DNA of 64,000 nucleotides from an uncultured Collinsella sp. (lineage in GTDB: Bacteria > Actinomycetota > Coriobacteriia > Coriobacteriales > Coriobacteriaceae): the NCBI GenBank assembly GCA_958427145.1, contig CAUAAZ010000003.1, positions 51,720 through 115,719 of the forward strand. The letters run 5' to 3'. The notes beneath the pieces are model-generated. The model saw nothing but the letters and a program-made list of their open reading frames with translations. It was not told where the DNA came from and made no database searches. The first letter of the stretch is position 1. Each line of letters begins with the position of its first letter. The translations under genes and the position numbers were made by a program. This document shows, piece by piece, positions 1 through 7,450 of this stretch.

Positions 1-273
1 AGCGTTGTGAGCAACCAGAGCGGTTCCGTCAAACAAGCTTTTCAATGAGCGTGACCATATTTCCGGAAATGTAGGAGCACCGGCAACATCAGCATGGGAA
101 ATGCCCGTTAGCCTCATGTTTATTTCCGAAAACGGCTCCTCAGGATCAACCAAATAGGAATCCTCTGCAAGGACGGCACCATTGCAGTCACATCGAATTA
201 GTCCAATTGAGCTAATTCGATCATTGTGTCCATTTGGAGTTTCAACATCCAAAAACAGTACGTCTGCCGCCAT
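1..273 (-). CDS. DnaQ-like 3'-5' exonuclease, C-terminus cut by window edge
   Basis: The reverse strand reads open from an ATG at 273 to the window edge, giving 91 residues. Residues 6-12 (LFLDVET) hold the DxE of exonuclease motif I of the DEDD family, and the last visible residues (LVAHNA) match motif II. This supports a DnaQ/epsilon-type or DNA-polymerase-associated 3'-5' exonuclease acting on DNA or RNA ends. A GGGAGACTGTC stretch just before the ATG supplies a ribosome site. It lies 10 bp downstream of ligA on the same strand, so the two may be cotranscribed. Base composition is lower in GC than most of the window, matching the 3' third of ligA. The family is clear; the exact subfamily is not, because the C-terminal half is outside the window. 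Confidence 0.75.
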   Translation of the reverse strand, partial: MAADVLFLDVETPNGHNDRISSIGLIRCDCNGAVLAEDSYLVDPEEPFSEINMRLTGISHADVAGAPTFPEIWSRSLKSLFDGTALVAHNA

Positions 274-283
274 GACAGTCTCC

Positions 284-2590
284 CTACTCCACAGGCACTT
301 CGCCCGTTTCGATAATTTCCTCAAGTTGGTCTTCGTCCAGTACGGGCACACCAAGTGCTTGGGCCTTAGTGAGCTTTGAGCCTGCATTCGCCCCCGCAAC
401 TACATAGGAGGTTTTCTTCGAAACCGACCCCGTCACCTTAGCCCCCAGAAGTTTCAACACACCCCCAGCCTCGGAACGAGAACGTTTCTCGAGTGTACCG
501 GTCAGAACAAAAGTCAATCCTGTTAGTGGTTGCTCTGAAGCGAGATTGGCGGAAATACCAGCTTTTTCAGACTTTGCCTGCATTGCGCCCATAAGGTCTT
601 CCTCGAGAGAGAAACCGCATTCACGAAGTCGCTGAAGCACATCGAGATTTTCCGGAACAGAGAAGAACTCCTTTATGCTATTTGCGATTTCCGGTCCAAC
701 CCCTTCGATCTGGGCTATATCTTCCTCGTCAGCTATAACAAGCGCATCAATTGAAAGGTAACGCCGGGCTATAAGCTCGGCGACGCTCTTCCCCACCAAG
801 CGAATCCCCAAAGCAAACAGAATCCTTGAGAGCGGCAACTGCCGAGATTTATTGAGCTCATCGACTATCTTTTCAGCCGTCTTCACACCCACCGGTATGG
901 GCTCGCCCGCATTTTTAACGATTCGATCGGCTTTGTAAAGCCTTGGAGTACCGTCCTCGTTGAGCATCGGCTTTCCATGCTTATCGAGCATGGGGTCGCC
1001 CTTACGATGCCCTCCTTTTACCACGCGCCCCGTGTCCAGTCCGGCGATGTCGTCCACCGTGAGCTGGTAGAAGTCCGCGACATCGTGAATCAGGCCGGCG
1101 GCGATCATCTTGTCGACGATCTCGTCGCCCAGGCCGTCGACGTCCATGCAGCCGCGACTCACCCAGTGGAGCAGGCGCTCCTTGAGCTGCGCGGGGCAGT
1201 CGATGGACACGCAGCGGTAGGCGACCTCGCCATCCTCGTGGACAACGGGGCTGCCGCACACGGGGCAGACCTCGGGCATGTGCCAGTCGACCGAATCGGC
1301 CGGGCGCTTGTCGAGCACCGGGCCCACGACCTCGGGGATCACGTCACCCGCCTTGTGCACGATGATGGTGTCGCCCTCGCGCACGTTTTTTCGGCGGATC
1401 TCGTCGATGTTGTGCAGCGTGGCGCGCGCGATGGTGGAGCCGGCAACCGTCACCGGGTCGAACTCGGCGACCGGCGTGAGCACACCGGTGCGGCCCACCT
1501 GGATGCGAATTTCGCGCAGGACGGTCTGCTTTTCCTCGGGCGGAAACTTAAAGGCAATGGCCCAGCGCGGCGCGCGGGCGGTAAAGCCCAGGTCGAGCTG
1601 CTGCTGGAAGCTGTCGACCTTTACAACCACGCCGTCGATGTCGTAATCCAGGTCGCCGCGGTGCTCGAGCGCCTGGGCACAGAACTCATGGACCTCGGCC
1701 GGCGTGGCGCAGCGTGCCACGTTGGGATTGACACTAAAGCCGGCGCTGCGCAGCCAATCGAGGAACTCGCGCTGGCTGTGGACGTGCAGCGGGTCGGTAT
1801 CGGCGATGGCATAGATAAAGGTGGCCAGGTCGCGGCGCGCCGTGACCTTGGGATCCTTTTGGCGCAAGCTGCCGGCGGCGGCGTTGCGCGGGTTGGCGAA
1901 GGGGTCGCGCCCCTCGGCATCGGCCTCTTCATTCAGACGAACAAAGCTGCCCTTAGGCATGTAGACCTCGCCGCGCACTTCGATGGTACGCTCGCGGTCG
2001 GCACCCATATGGGCAAGCGCCGGCTCGGACAGGTGCATGGGCACATCCTTGATGGTGCGGACGTTAAGCGATACGTCCTCGCCCGTGGTGCCATCGCCAC
2101 GTGTGGCCGCACGTACGAAGGTGCCGTTTTGGTAAGTAAGCGCCACGCCCAGGCCGTCAATCTTTAGCTCGCAGGTATAGGTAACGCTGCCGGCACCGAG
2201 GGCATCCTCAGTGCGCTGGAGCCATGCGTCGAGCTCGTCCAGATCCATGGCATCGTCCATGGAATACATGCGCGCCATGTGCGTGACCGGCGTAAACTGC
2301 TCGCTCACGTAGCCGCCCACGCGTTGGGTGTAGCTGTCGGGTGTCACCAGGTCGGGGTAGGTGGCCTCGATTTCCTGCAGCTCAACGAGCATTTTGTCAA
2401 AGGCGGCGTCCGTGATCTCGGGCGCATCGAGCATGTAGTAGCGATAGGCGTGGTAATCGAGCTCGTGGCGCAGCTCAGCCGCGCGCACTGCCGCCTGGGC
2501 ACGGGCATCGGTCGGTGCGGCGGCATCCGTGCTCGCGGGCGTTTCGGTATCGATGTCCACACCGTCACCAAACAGGCTCGATTGCTCCAT
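284..2590 (-). CDS. ligA: NAD-dependent DNA ligase LigA
   Basis: LigA seals nicks in duplex DNA using NAD+, in replication and repair. The 768-residue product has the full bacterial order: adenylation domain with the catalytic lysine K143 in ELKIDG, OB fold, a four-cysteine zinc finger (C442, C445, C460, C465), helix-hairpin-helix repeats (about 480-680) and a C-terminal BRCT domain (about 690-768). Residues about 522-568 form a charged insert between two helix-hairpin-helix segments that shorter LigA proteins lack. GC content and codon choice change abruptly at about nucleotide 1010, inside this insert: the C-terminal third (284 to about 1010) is visibly AT-richer than the rest. The ATG at 2590 is followed by a short acidic leader, and AGGAGTGCC sits just upstream. 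Function is secure. Confidence 0.97.
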   Translation of the reverse strand: MEQSSLFGDGVDIDTETPASTDAAAPTDARAQAAVRAAELRHELDYHAYRYYMLDAPEITDAAFDKMLVELQEIEATYPDLVTPDSYTQRVGGYVSEQFTPVTHMARMYSMDDAMDLDELDAWLQRTEDALGAGSVTYTCELKIDGLGVALTYQNGTFVRAATRGDGTTGEDVSLNVRTIKDVPMHLSEPALAHMGADRERTIEVRGEVYMPKGSFVRLNEEADAEGRDPFANPRNAAAGSLRQKDPKVTARRDLATFIYAIADTDPLHVHSQREFLDWLRSAGFSVNPNVARCATPAEVHEFCAQALEHRGDLDYDIDGVVVKVDSFQQQLDLGFTARAPRWAIAFKFPPEEKQTVLREIRIQVGRTGVLTPVAEFDPVTVAGSTIARATLHNIDEIRRKNVREGDTIIVHKAGDVIPEVVGPVLDKRPADSVDWHMPEVCPVCGSPVVHEDGEVAYRCVSIDCPAQLKERLLHWVSRGCMDVDGLGDEIVDKMIAAGLIHDVADFYQLTVDDIAGLDTGRVVKGGHRKGDPMLDKHGKPMLNEDGTPRLYKADRIVKNAGEPIPVGVKTAEKIVDELNKSRQLPLSRILFALGIRLVGKSVAELIARRYLSIDALVIADEEDIAQIEGVGPEIANSIKEFFSVPENLDVLQRLRECGFSLEEDLMGAMQAKSEKAGISANLASEQPLTGLTFVLTGTLEKRSRSEAGGVLKLLGAKVTGSVSKKTSYVVAGANAGSKLTKAQALGVPVLDEDQLEEIIETGEVPVE

Positions 2591-2765
2591 AGCGGCACTC
2601 CTTCGCTCGATTTCAAACGGATACTAGAGTACCACCGGTCGCAACGGGGTCGAATAGCCCTTTCGAACCGCACCGAATCGGCAGCCGCCAGACCGGGGTG
2701 GATCGCGCGATCAAACCATGCCCTTACCATTTCACAATGATCCGTTTTCCTCCGCCCCCAACGGA

Positions 2766-2813
2766 TCAATAAGAAAAGAGGGGCCGTCCCGCGCTTGGTG
2801 GGACAACCCCTCT
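2766..2813 (-). terminator. Rho-independent terminator of the HtrA-like gene
   Basis: Read leftward, GAGGGG (2807-2812 complement) pairs with 2778-2783 and a second GGGAC/GTCCC block extends the stem, with a 2x2 internal loop. The stem is followed by TTTTCTTATT. It sits 27 bp past the stop of the protease gene. Confidence 0.8.
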
Positions 2814-2839
2814 GGCATTGGTATGTGCGAAACGGCTCG

Positions 2840-4306
2840 CTAGAACCCCTGGCCGTAGCCTTGACCCTGGCCCTGGCCCTGCTGGCCCAGCAGCTCCTCC
2901 AGATACTGGCGCAGCTGCTCGTCGGTAATACCGCCGTTGCCGGTATCGGTCGAACTGTCGTCCTGCTGCTGGTTCTGCAGCTCCTCGTCAGAGCCCAGCT
3001 CGACGGTGACCTTCTTCTCGTCCTTGCCGCGCATAAGCGTGATCTCGACCTTCTCGCCCACCTCGTGGCTGCGCAGTGCGATGATCAGGCCATCGGCGCT
3101 CGTGATCTCGTCGTCGCCCAGCTTGGTGATGACGTCGCCCTCCTGAATTCCGGCCTTAGCAGCAGGACCATCCTCAACGACGCTCGCCACATACGCGCCG
3201 CTATCGGTGCTCAGCTTGTTGGTACGGGCGTTGAGCGCGTTGACGCTCGAAAGCGTAGCGCCCAGGTACGGATGAACCGGCGTCTTGCCGTCGATGATCT
3301 GGTCGGCAATGTTCTTGGCGTAGTTAACGGGAATAGCAAAGCCCACGCCCGAGCTGGAGCCCGAGTAGCTCTCGATGAGCGAGTTGATGCCCACGAGCTC
3401 GCCGTTGTCATTGACGAGCGCGCCGCCGGAGTTGCCCGGGTTGATGGCGGCATCGGTCTGGATCATGTTGGCATAGATGGTGTTGCCGCTGGTAGAGCTC
3501 ATGGCCGTGGAGCGATACAGCGCCGACACAATGCCCGTAGAGACAGACTGCTCGTTGCCGAAGGGCGAGCCGATGGCCATGACCCACTCGCCCACGTTGA
3601 GCTTGGAGGAGTCGCCGATCTCGATCGGCGTGAGCTTGGAGGCGTCAGCATCCTTGAGCTTGATGACGGCTAGGTCGCTCGAAGCATCGTTGCCCACGAA
3701 CTCGGCCTCGTAGGTGGTGCCGTCGTCCATGGTCACCACGTACTGGTCGTAGCCGTCGACCACGTGGTTGTTGGTGAGGATGTGACCCTCGGTATCGAGC
3801 ACAACGCCCGAACCGACGCTGCCCGAGCTATCCGACTCGTCAGCAGACTGCGAAAGCGAGCCATTCTGGCTGCCGCTCGAAGTGGCGGTGATGGAAACCA
3901 CGGAGGGCAACGCCTTGGCAGAAACGGCCTCGGCCAGCGTGGTGTCCTCGGAGTCGATGGTGATCTTTTGCGTCGACGAACCCGAAGCACCCGCCGTCAC
4001 GGCATTCTTGCCGCCGCCAATGTTGAGCGTGCCGCTCATAATGAGCGCGATGACCAGCAGGGCTCCGCAGGCACAGCCGGCGAGTGCCGTAATAAAGATC
4101 GGCAGCTTTTTGGTCTTGGTCTTGACCACCGTGTGCTTGTTCACGACCTGCTGGCTGCCCAGCGGCTTGCCGGTCTGTGTGTCGTAGGCCTGCACGTAGG
4201 GAATGTTACTGTCGGCAGGCGTCGACTCCACCTGCACACGCGGCTGCTGCTGGGTCTCGCCAGCGTTGCCCGCATCCTGGGGACGCTGGGAATCGTTCTC
4301 GCTCAT
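2840..4306 (-). CDS. HtrA/DegP-type membrane-anchored serine protease
   Basis: This is a trypsin-fold quality-control protease of the HtrA/DegP group, anchored by one N-terminal membrane helix with the protease outside the membrane. From the chosen start (488 aa) the order is: Gln/Pro-rich cytoplasmic tail (1-66), transmembrane helix (about 68-92), Ser/Asp-rich linker, protease domain with H181 (NNHVVDG), D211 (SSDLAVI) and S293 (NPGNSGG), then one PDZ domain (about 370-460) and a Gln/Gly-repeat tail. The longest open frame starts at 4345, but the ATG at 4306 (MSENDS) has GAAAGGAT at the right distance, so I start there. It is a single gene with its own terminator. Stress control is likely for the family but not shown by the sequence. 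Confidence 0.93.
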   Translation of the reverse strand: MSENDSQRPQDAGNAGETQQQPRVQVESTPADSNIPYVQAYDTQTGKPLGSQQVVNKHTVVKTKTKKLPIFITALAGCACGALLVIALIMSGTLNIGGGKNAVTAGASGSSTQKITIDSEDTTLAEAVSAKALPSVVSITATSSGSQNGSLSQSADESDSSGSVGSGVVLDTEGHILTNNHVVDGYDQYVVTMDDGTTYEAEFVGNDASSDLAVIKLKDADASKLTPIEIGDSSKLNVGEWVMAIGSPFGNEQSVSTGIVSALYRSTAMSSTSGNTIYANMIQTDAAINPGNSGGALVNDNGELVGINSLIESYSGSSSGVGFAIPVNYAKNIADQIIDGKTPVHPYLGATLSSVNALNARTNKLSTDSGAYVASVVEDGPAAKAGIQEGDVITKLGDDEITSADGLIIALRSHEVGEKVEITLMRGKDEKKVTVELGSDEELQNQQQDDSSTDTGNGGITDEQLRQYLEELLGQQGQGQGQGYGQGF

Positions 4307-4335
4307 GGCTGCGATCCTTTCGTCAAATAACCAAA

Positions 4336-4359
4336 GGCCCGCCAAACATGTGGCGGGCC
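4336..4359. terminator. Perfect 8-bp hairpin, probable leftward terminator
   Basis: GGCCCGCC and GGCGGGCC form a perfect stem with an 8-nt loop. Read leftward it is followed by TTTGGTTATTT, a weak U-tract, so it could end the transcript of the cassette at 4479-6555. It also lies only 30 bp before the protease start, so it may be part of that gene's leader. Confidence 0.55.
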
Positions 4360-4478
4360 ATCATTGTTCACGTTGAGTTGTACCCCAAGCTGGGCAGTCC
4401 CGAGCACTAGATGCCAAGATTTCAGCTTTGCTTAAGTAATGACATGCTTATAAGCCAATTCGTTTTATGCCGTCATGT

Positions 4479-5063
4479 CTATTCGATATAACAGTCGATA
4501 GCAAAACTATATGTTGAATCGTTAATAAAGTCCGTAATCGTCGCACCCATGCCTGATCCGCACGTCCACTTATCTTTCTCCGCGTCGTATGGCGTTGGCC
4601 CCCACCCCGTTTCATATGATGCTTCGCTTTCCGTGAAGTTATTCATCACGTATTTATCCTTCTGCATGAGCGCGTACCAAGCGTTTGCATACATCACAAG
4701 CGGATCGGTTTGGACTATCGAGTACTTTCCGGAACGAATCTCAATTTCTGTTTTATCGTTAAAATAAGCGACCGTGAGCTCAATCTTGGCAAGCAGCGGC
4801 AACGTTTCATCTGATTCCCTCTGGATTGTTATGACATCACCGGCCATAGCGTCCGCAGACACAATTTCGCTCTCTGGCGTGAAAATAGTCTCTCTGCTTC
4901 TTGTTCGCGTTTTTTCATTGCCATTTTCATCTCGGACCACCGTGTCGACCACGAGCGTCAATCGCTTCCGAGCGTCCGGCAACTCCACGGCTTCTGCCAT
5001 CCCAGCTCGCATCAAAATAGGAGCCCCTGCCATCAGACCTAAAAACTGCTTTCTATCAATCAT
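4479..5063 (-). CDS. Predicted exported protein of unknown function
   Basis: I do not recognise this 194-residue protein. It begins with a signal-like segment (about 1-27; DRKQFLG followed by a hydrophobic stretch to AEAVE), which resembles a Tat or Sec signal, although the twin-arginine pair is RK and not RR. The rest is acidic and beta-rich, with two cysteines near the C-terminus (about residues 168 and 191). It is the last of three AT-rich genes on this strand (6555 to 4479), 21 bp after the preceding stop, so it is probably cotranscribed with the papain-like gene. Its base composition differs from the flanking high-GC genes, which suggests acquisition by transfer. No catalytic motif was seen. 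Confidence 0.6.
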   Translation of the reverse strand: MIDRKQFLGLMAGAPILMRAGMAEAVELPDARKRLTLVVDTVVRDENGNEKTRTRSRETIFTPESEIVSADAMAGDVITIQRESDETLPLLAKIELTVAYFNDKTEIEIRSGKYSIVQTDPLVMYANAWYALMQKDKYVMNNFTESEASYETGWGPTPYDAEKDKWTCGSGMGATITDFINDSTYSFAIDCYIE

Positions 5064-5084
5064 TCTTCATTCCCCTTGTCTACT

Positions 5085-5438
5085 TTATTTGACTTTCTCA
5101 GCTGAATGGGGATACAGAACAGTCCCGTCAAGTTCCTTATCTTCCACAAAAACTAGAATCCATTTATCACCTGCTTTCAACCCTGAGACATATCCGGAAC
5201 TTGACTTACGGCGCATATCGATTTTCTTACGGCAACCACTTGGCATAAGCGCCTCAAATTGCCCGTTATGAATATCCGACAGCGTCTGTACTTCAACTGA
5301 AATATGTTCGTCATCTTTTCCACCAACGACCGAGGGGCTCGGTTGATAGGCCGCGACAACCAATATCCCAAGAAATGCGCAAAGAAGCCCCAGCGTTTTA
5401 CGTATGCGTTTTCTATCATCTTCGCCGTCACTCTCCAC
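5085..5438 (-). CDS. Small single-pass membrane protein, unknown function
   Basis: A 117-residue product with a short charged N-terminus (ESDGEDDRKRIRK), one transmembrane helix (about residues 15-34) and an exported C-terminal domain. I choose the GTG at 5438 because AAGGGA lies six bases upstream of it; an ATG at 5453 is in frame but has no ribosome site. Either start overlaps the end of the upstream papain-like gene (stop at 5428), implying translational coupling. I recognise no family. The overlap and shared low GC place it in one cassette with its two neighbours, perhaps as a membrane partner or immunity-like protein; that role is only a guess. Confidence 0.6.
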   Translation of the reverse strand: MESDGEDDRKRIRKTLGLLCAFLGILVVAAYQPSPSVVGGKDDEHISVEVQTLSDIHNGQFEALMPSGCRKKIDMRRKSSSGYVSGLKAGDKWILVFVEDKELDGTVLYPHSAEKVK

Positions 5439-6555
5439 AATACGTCCCTTCATGCGATATATAAATCGTTGTGTCATATGGAAGAAAACGCAGCTGATTG
5501 AACCAACCGTCCCAGACAACAAGCATATATTTCTTATCATTTGAATATGTATTATGCATAGCCACATATCCCGCAACAGCCATCGCATGAGCGTCATGGC
5601 TTGACCTGAGAGTCCCAGAAAAAATACTGAGATTTCCAGAATCTGCAGTTGCCCTGAAAGAATCCCAAGATGGATACCAAGCAAATGATGTCTCAAGCCT
5701 TTTCCCGCGTCTAGCACAGAACTCCTTAATAGCCGGGGCAGCATTTGGAGATGGAGTCCTTCCTTGGGTAAAGTAAAGGCCCGTAGCTTGATCAAATGAC
5801 TTATTTGGATCGCCGGATGTTCCCGATAACTGCCAAAGCTCATGATATAAGTCTGGCAATTTGAGCCGGTTTAGCGTTACATAATGGCTGCTTACCGCAA
5901 ACATTGCAGACACATCGCAAGCATAGGTCCCCGTTTCTTTAATAACCTCTGATTGTGTAGGCGTTATCATCCCTGAAATTGTTTTACTTGCGTCAATGAC
6001 ATATCCTTGCTTATACAGGTCTTTGGGCGATACGAAAACATCCTCGAACCTGCCTGGAGATCCGCTGCGGCTATTTCCCACAGAAAACACCGCTGTTGAC
6101 CGGCATCCCTTCTCATCTAAAACAACGTTATTATCCAGATCTGCAATACCAAAAGACAGCTCGTCAAATTTCAAAGCAACGATGTCATCTTGGGATGCGA
6201 GAAGAGCTATTTCATCGCTTGTATTCTCAATGGGCATAGGGGCGTTCGGAGCCAAGCAGTATTCGCTGATCCACCAAGATCGCTCTGAATCAAATACGAC
6301 GTAGCCATAGTTAACGTCATCCCGCTTCGCGCGAACGATATACCCGATTGATTCCCCATCGGAATTCACCATTTTTACTGGGTCACAAGCGGTCACCGGC
6401 TCATCCGATACGTCATCAAAGAAAGCTTGCGCTTGCTCCACAGCTATTTGCGGTGTGACACGAACCAAGTCGTCGTCTCCAAAAACCAACCTTGGAGACA
6501 TCAGGGCGGCAAGCAATACTATGAATCCGACAATCACCTTTCTCGAATAACGCAT
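5428..6555 (-). CDS. Exported papain-like (C39-like fold) cysteine peptidase candidate
   Basis: The 375-residue product has a clear signal peptide (hydrophobic residues about 7-25, likely cut before DDD). A papain-like triad can be proposed near the C-terminus: C213 in GTYACDVSAM, H323 in SSHDAHAMAVAGY and D349 in VVWDGW. The spacing and the HAMAV-GY and DGW contexts resemble C39-like/C10-like bacterial peptidases, but the usual CGP after the Cys is missing. I start at ATG 6555 (MRYSRK) because GGAGGAAGA precedes it directly; an in-frame ATG at 6567 lies inside that ribosome site. It is first in a three-gene AT-rich cassette. Possible roles include processing of a secreted peptide or host protein degradation; the sequence does not decide. 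Confidence 0.6.
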   Translation of the reverse strand: MRYSRKVIVGFIVLLAALMSPRLVFGDDDLVRVTPQIAVEQAQAFFDDVSDEPVTACDPVKMVNSDGESIGYIVRAKRDDVNYGYVVFDSERSWWISEYCLAPNAPMPIENTSDEIALLASQDDIVALKFDELSFGIADLDNNVVLDEKGCRSTAVFSVGNSRSGSPGRFEDVFVSPKDLYKQGYVIDASKTISGMITPTQSEVIKETGTYACDVSAMFAVSSHYVTLNRLKLPDLYHELWQLSGTSGDPNKSFDQATGLYFTQGRTPSPNAAPAIKEFCARRGKRLETSFAWYPSWDSFRATADSGNLSIFSGTLRSSHDAHAMAVAGYVAMHNTYSNDKKYMLVVWDGWFNQLRFLPYDTTIYISHEGTYCGE

Positions 6556-6675
6556 TTCTTCCTCCATCCGTGCAGTAGGGAGATACGGTAACTAAATGAT
6601 ATTCGTGAGATAGTGTTATACGTTTGATATTGTTTTTACTGACCCACTTTAAATCGGTGAAAGGTCTTCTTCTCG

Positions 6676-6717
6676 CCCTAAAGGAGAAAAGGGTACTGGA
6701 GAAATCTCCGGTACCCT
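6676..6717 (-). terminator. Rho-independent terminator after the GlnR-like gene
   Basis: AGGGTAC-GGAGA pairs with CTCC-GTACCCT (6690-6717, one mismatch, 3-nt loop), followed leftward by TTTTCTCCTTT. It closes the glutamine-synthetase-like/GlnR-like transcription unit. Confidence 0.85.
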
Positions 6718-6737
6718 CACATTCCTCTATTTACTTG

Positions 6738-7400
6738 CTAGTCCTTAAACAGATAGCCCACGCCGCGGACGGTGGTGATATGTGCCGCGATCTGCGGGCC
6801 CACCTTGGAGCGGATGCGTCGAATGTGCACGTCGACGGTGCGCGTGCCGCCGCAGTACTCAAAGCCCCATACGCGGTGCAGCAGCACCTCGCGGCTGTAG
6901 GCGCGGTTGGGGTGCGTCGCCAAAAAGCTCAGTAGCGAGTACTCCATCAGCGTCAGGTCGATGGGCTCATCGTCGAGCGTCACCTGGTAGGTTGCCAGGT
7001 TGATCTCGAGGTTATCGATGTTGAGCACGTCGTCGGCGGTGACGGTCTCCTCCTCGCCCATCAGGCGCTGCGCACGAGCCTTAAGCTCGTTGGGCGTCGC
7101 CGTGGGGCATACAAAGTCGGCATGTGCGTGATTCGGCAGGCGCAGGGTACCGAGCGCCTCGTCGTCGACGATCACCAGCATGGGGACGCCGCCGCGGTCG
7201 TCGAGCCATTTGGCAATCTGATCGATGCGGTCGCTGCGGATGCCATCGGAATCGAGAATCAGCAGGTCAAAGTCGTGCGCTGCAGTCGGCGAATCGGGGG
7301 TTGCCAGGCTCACCTCGACACCCAGGGTGGTCGTCAAGCTGCGGGCAAACTCGTGGAAGCGCGTCGTGCGCGCCATGAACAGGGCACTCTTTTCGGACAT
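6738..7400 (-). CDS. OmpR-family orphan response regulator, GlnR-like
   Basis: A 220-residue transcription factor with an N-terminal receiver-like domain (about 1-110) and a C-terminal OmpR-type winged helix (about 125-220; VDVHIRRIRSK recognition segment, VRGVGYLF wing). The receiver lacks the acidic pair normally found at residues 7-10 (the sequence there is KSALFMART), although D50 (LILDSDG) stands at the phospho-acceptor position. An atypical receiver plus position directly downstream of a glutamine-synthetase-family gene resembles actinobacterial GlnR, the global nitrogen regulator; the assignment is inference. The ATG at 7400 has GGAGG five bases upstream; longer frames run into the upstream gene. 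Spacing to that gene is 50 bp, so an operon is likely. Confidence 0.8.
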   Translation of the reverse strand: MSEKSALFMARTTRFHEFARSLTTTLGVEVSLATPDSPTAAHDFDLLILDSDGIRSDRIDQIAKWLDDRGGVPMLVIVDDEALGTLRLPNHAHADFVCPTATPNELKARAQRLMGEEETVTADDVLNIDNLEINLATYQVTLDDEPIDLTLMEYSLLSFLATHPNRAYSREVLLHRVWGFEYCGGTRTVDVHIRRIRSKVGPQIAAHITTVRGVGYLFKD

Positions 7401-7450
7401 ATCGGCCTCCAAAGAAATGAGCTCAATCGTACTGGAACAAGCCAGCGCGA

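Noticed and set aside
977..2167. Long forward open frame (396 codons) across ligA
   Set aside because: It is the antisense shadow of ligA in GC-rich DNA; the protein has no recognisable domain and ligA is intact on the other strand.
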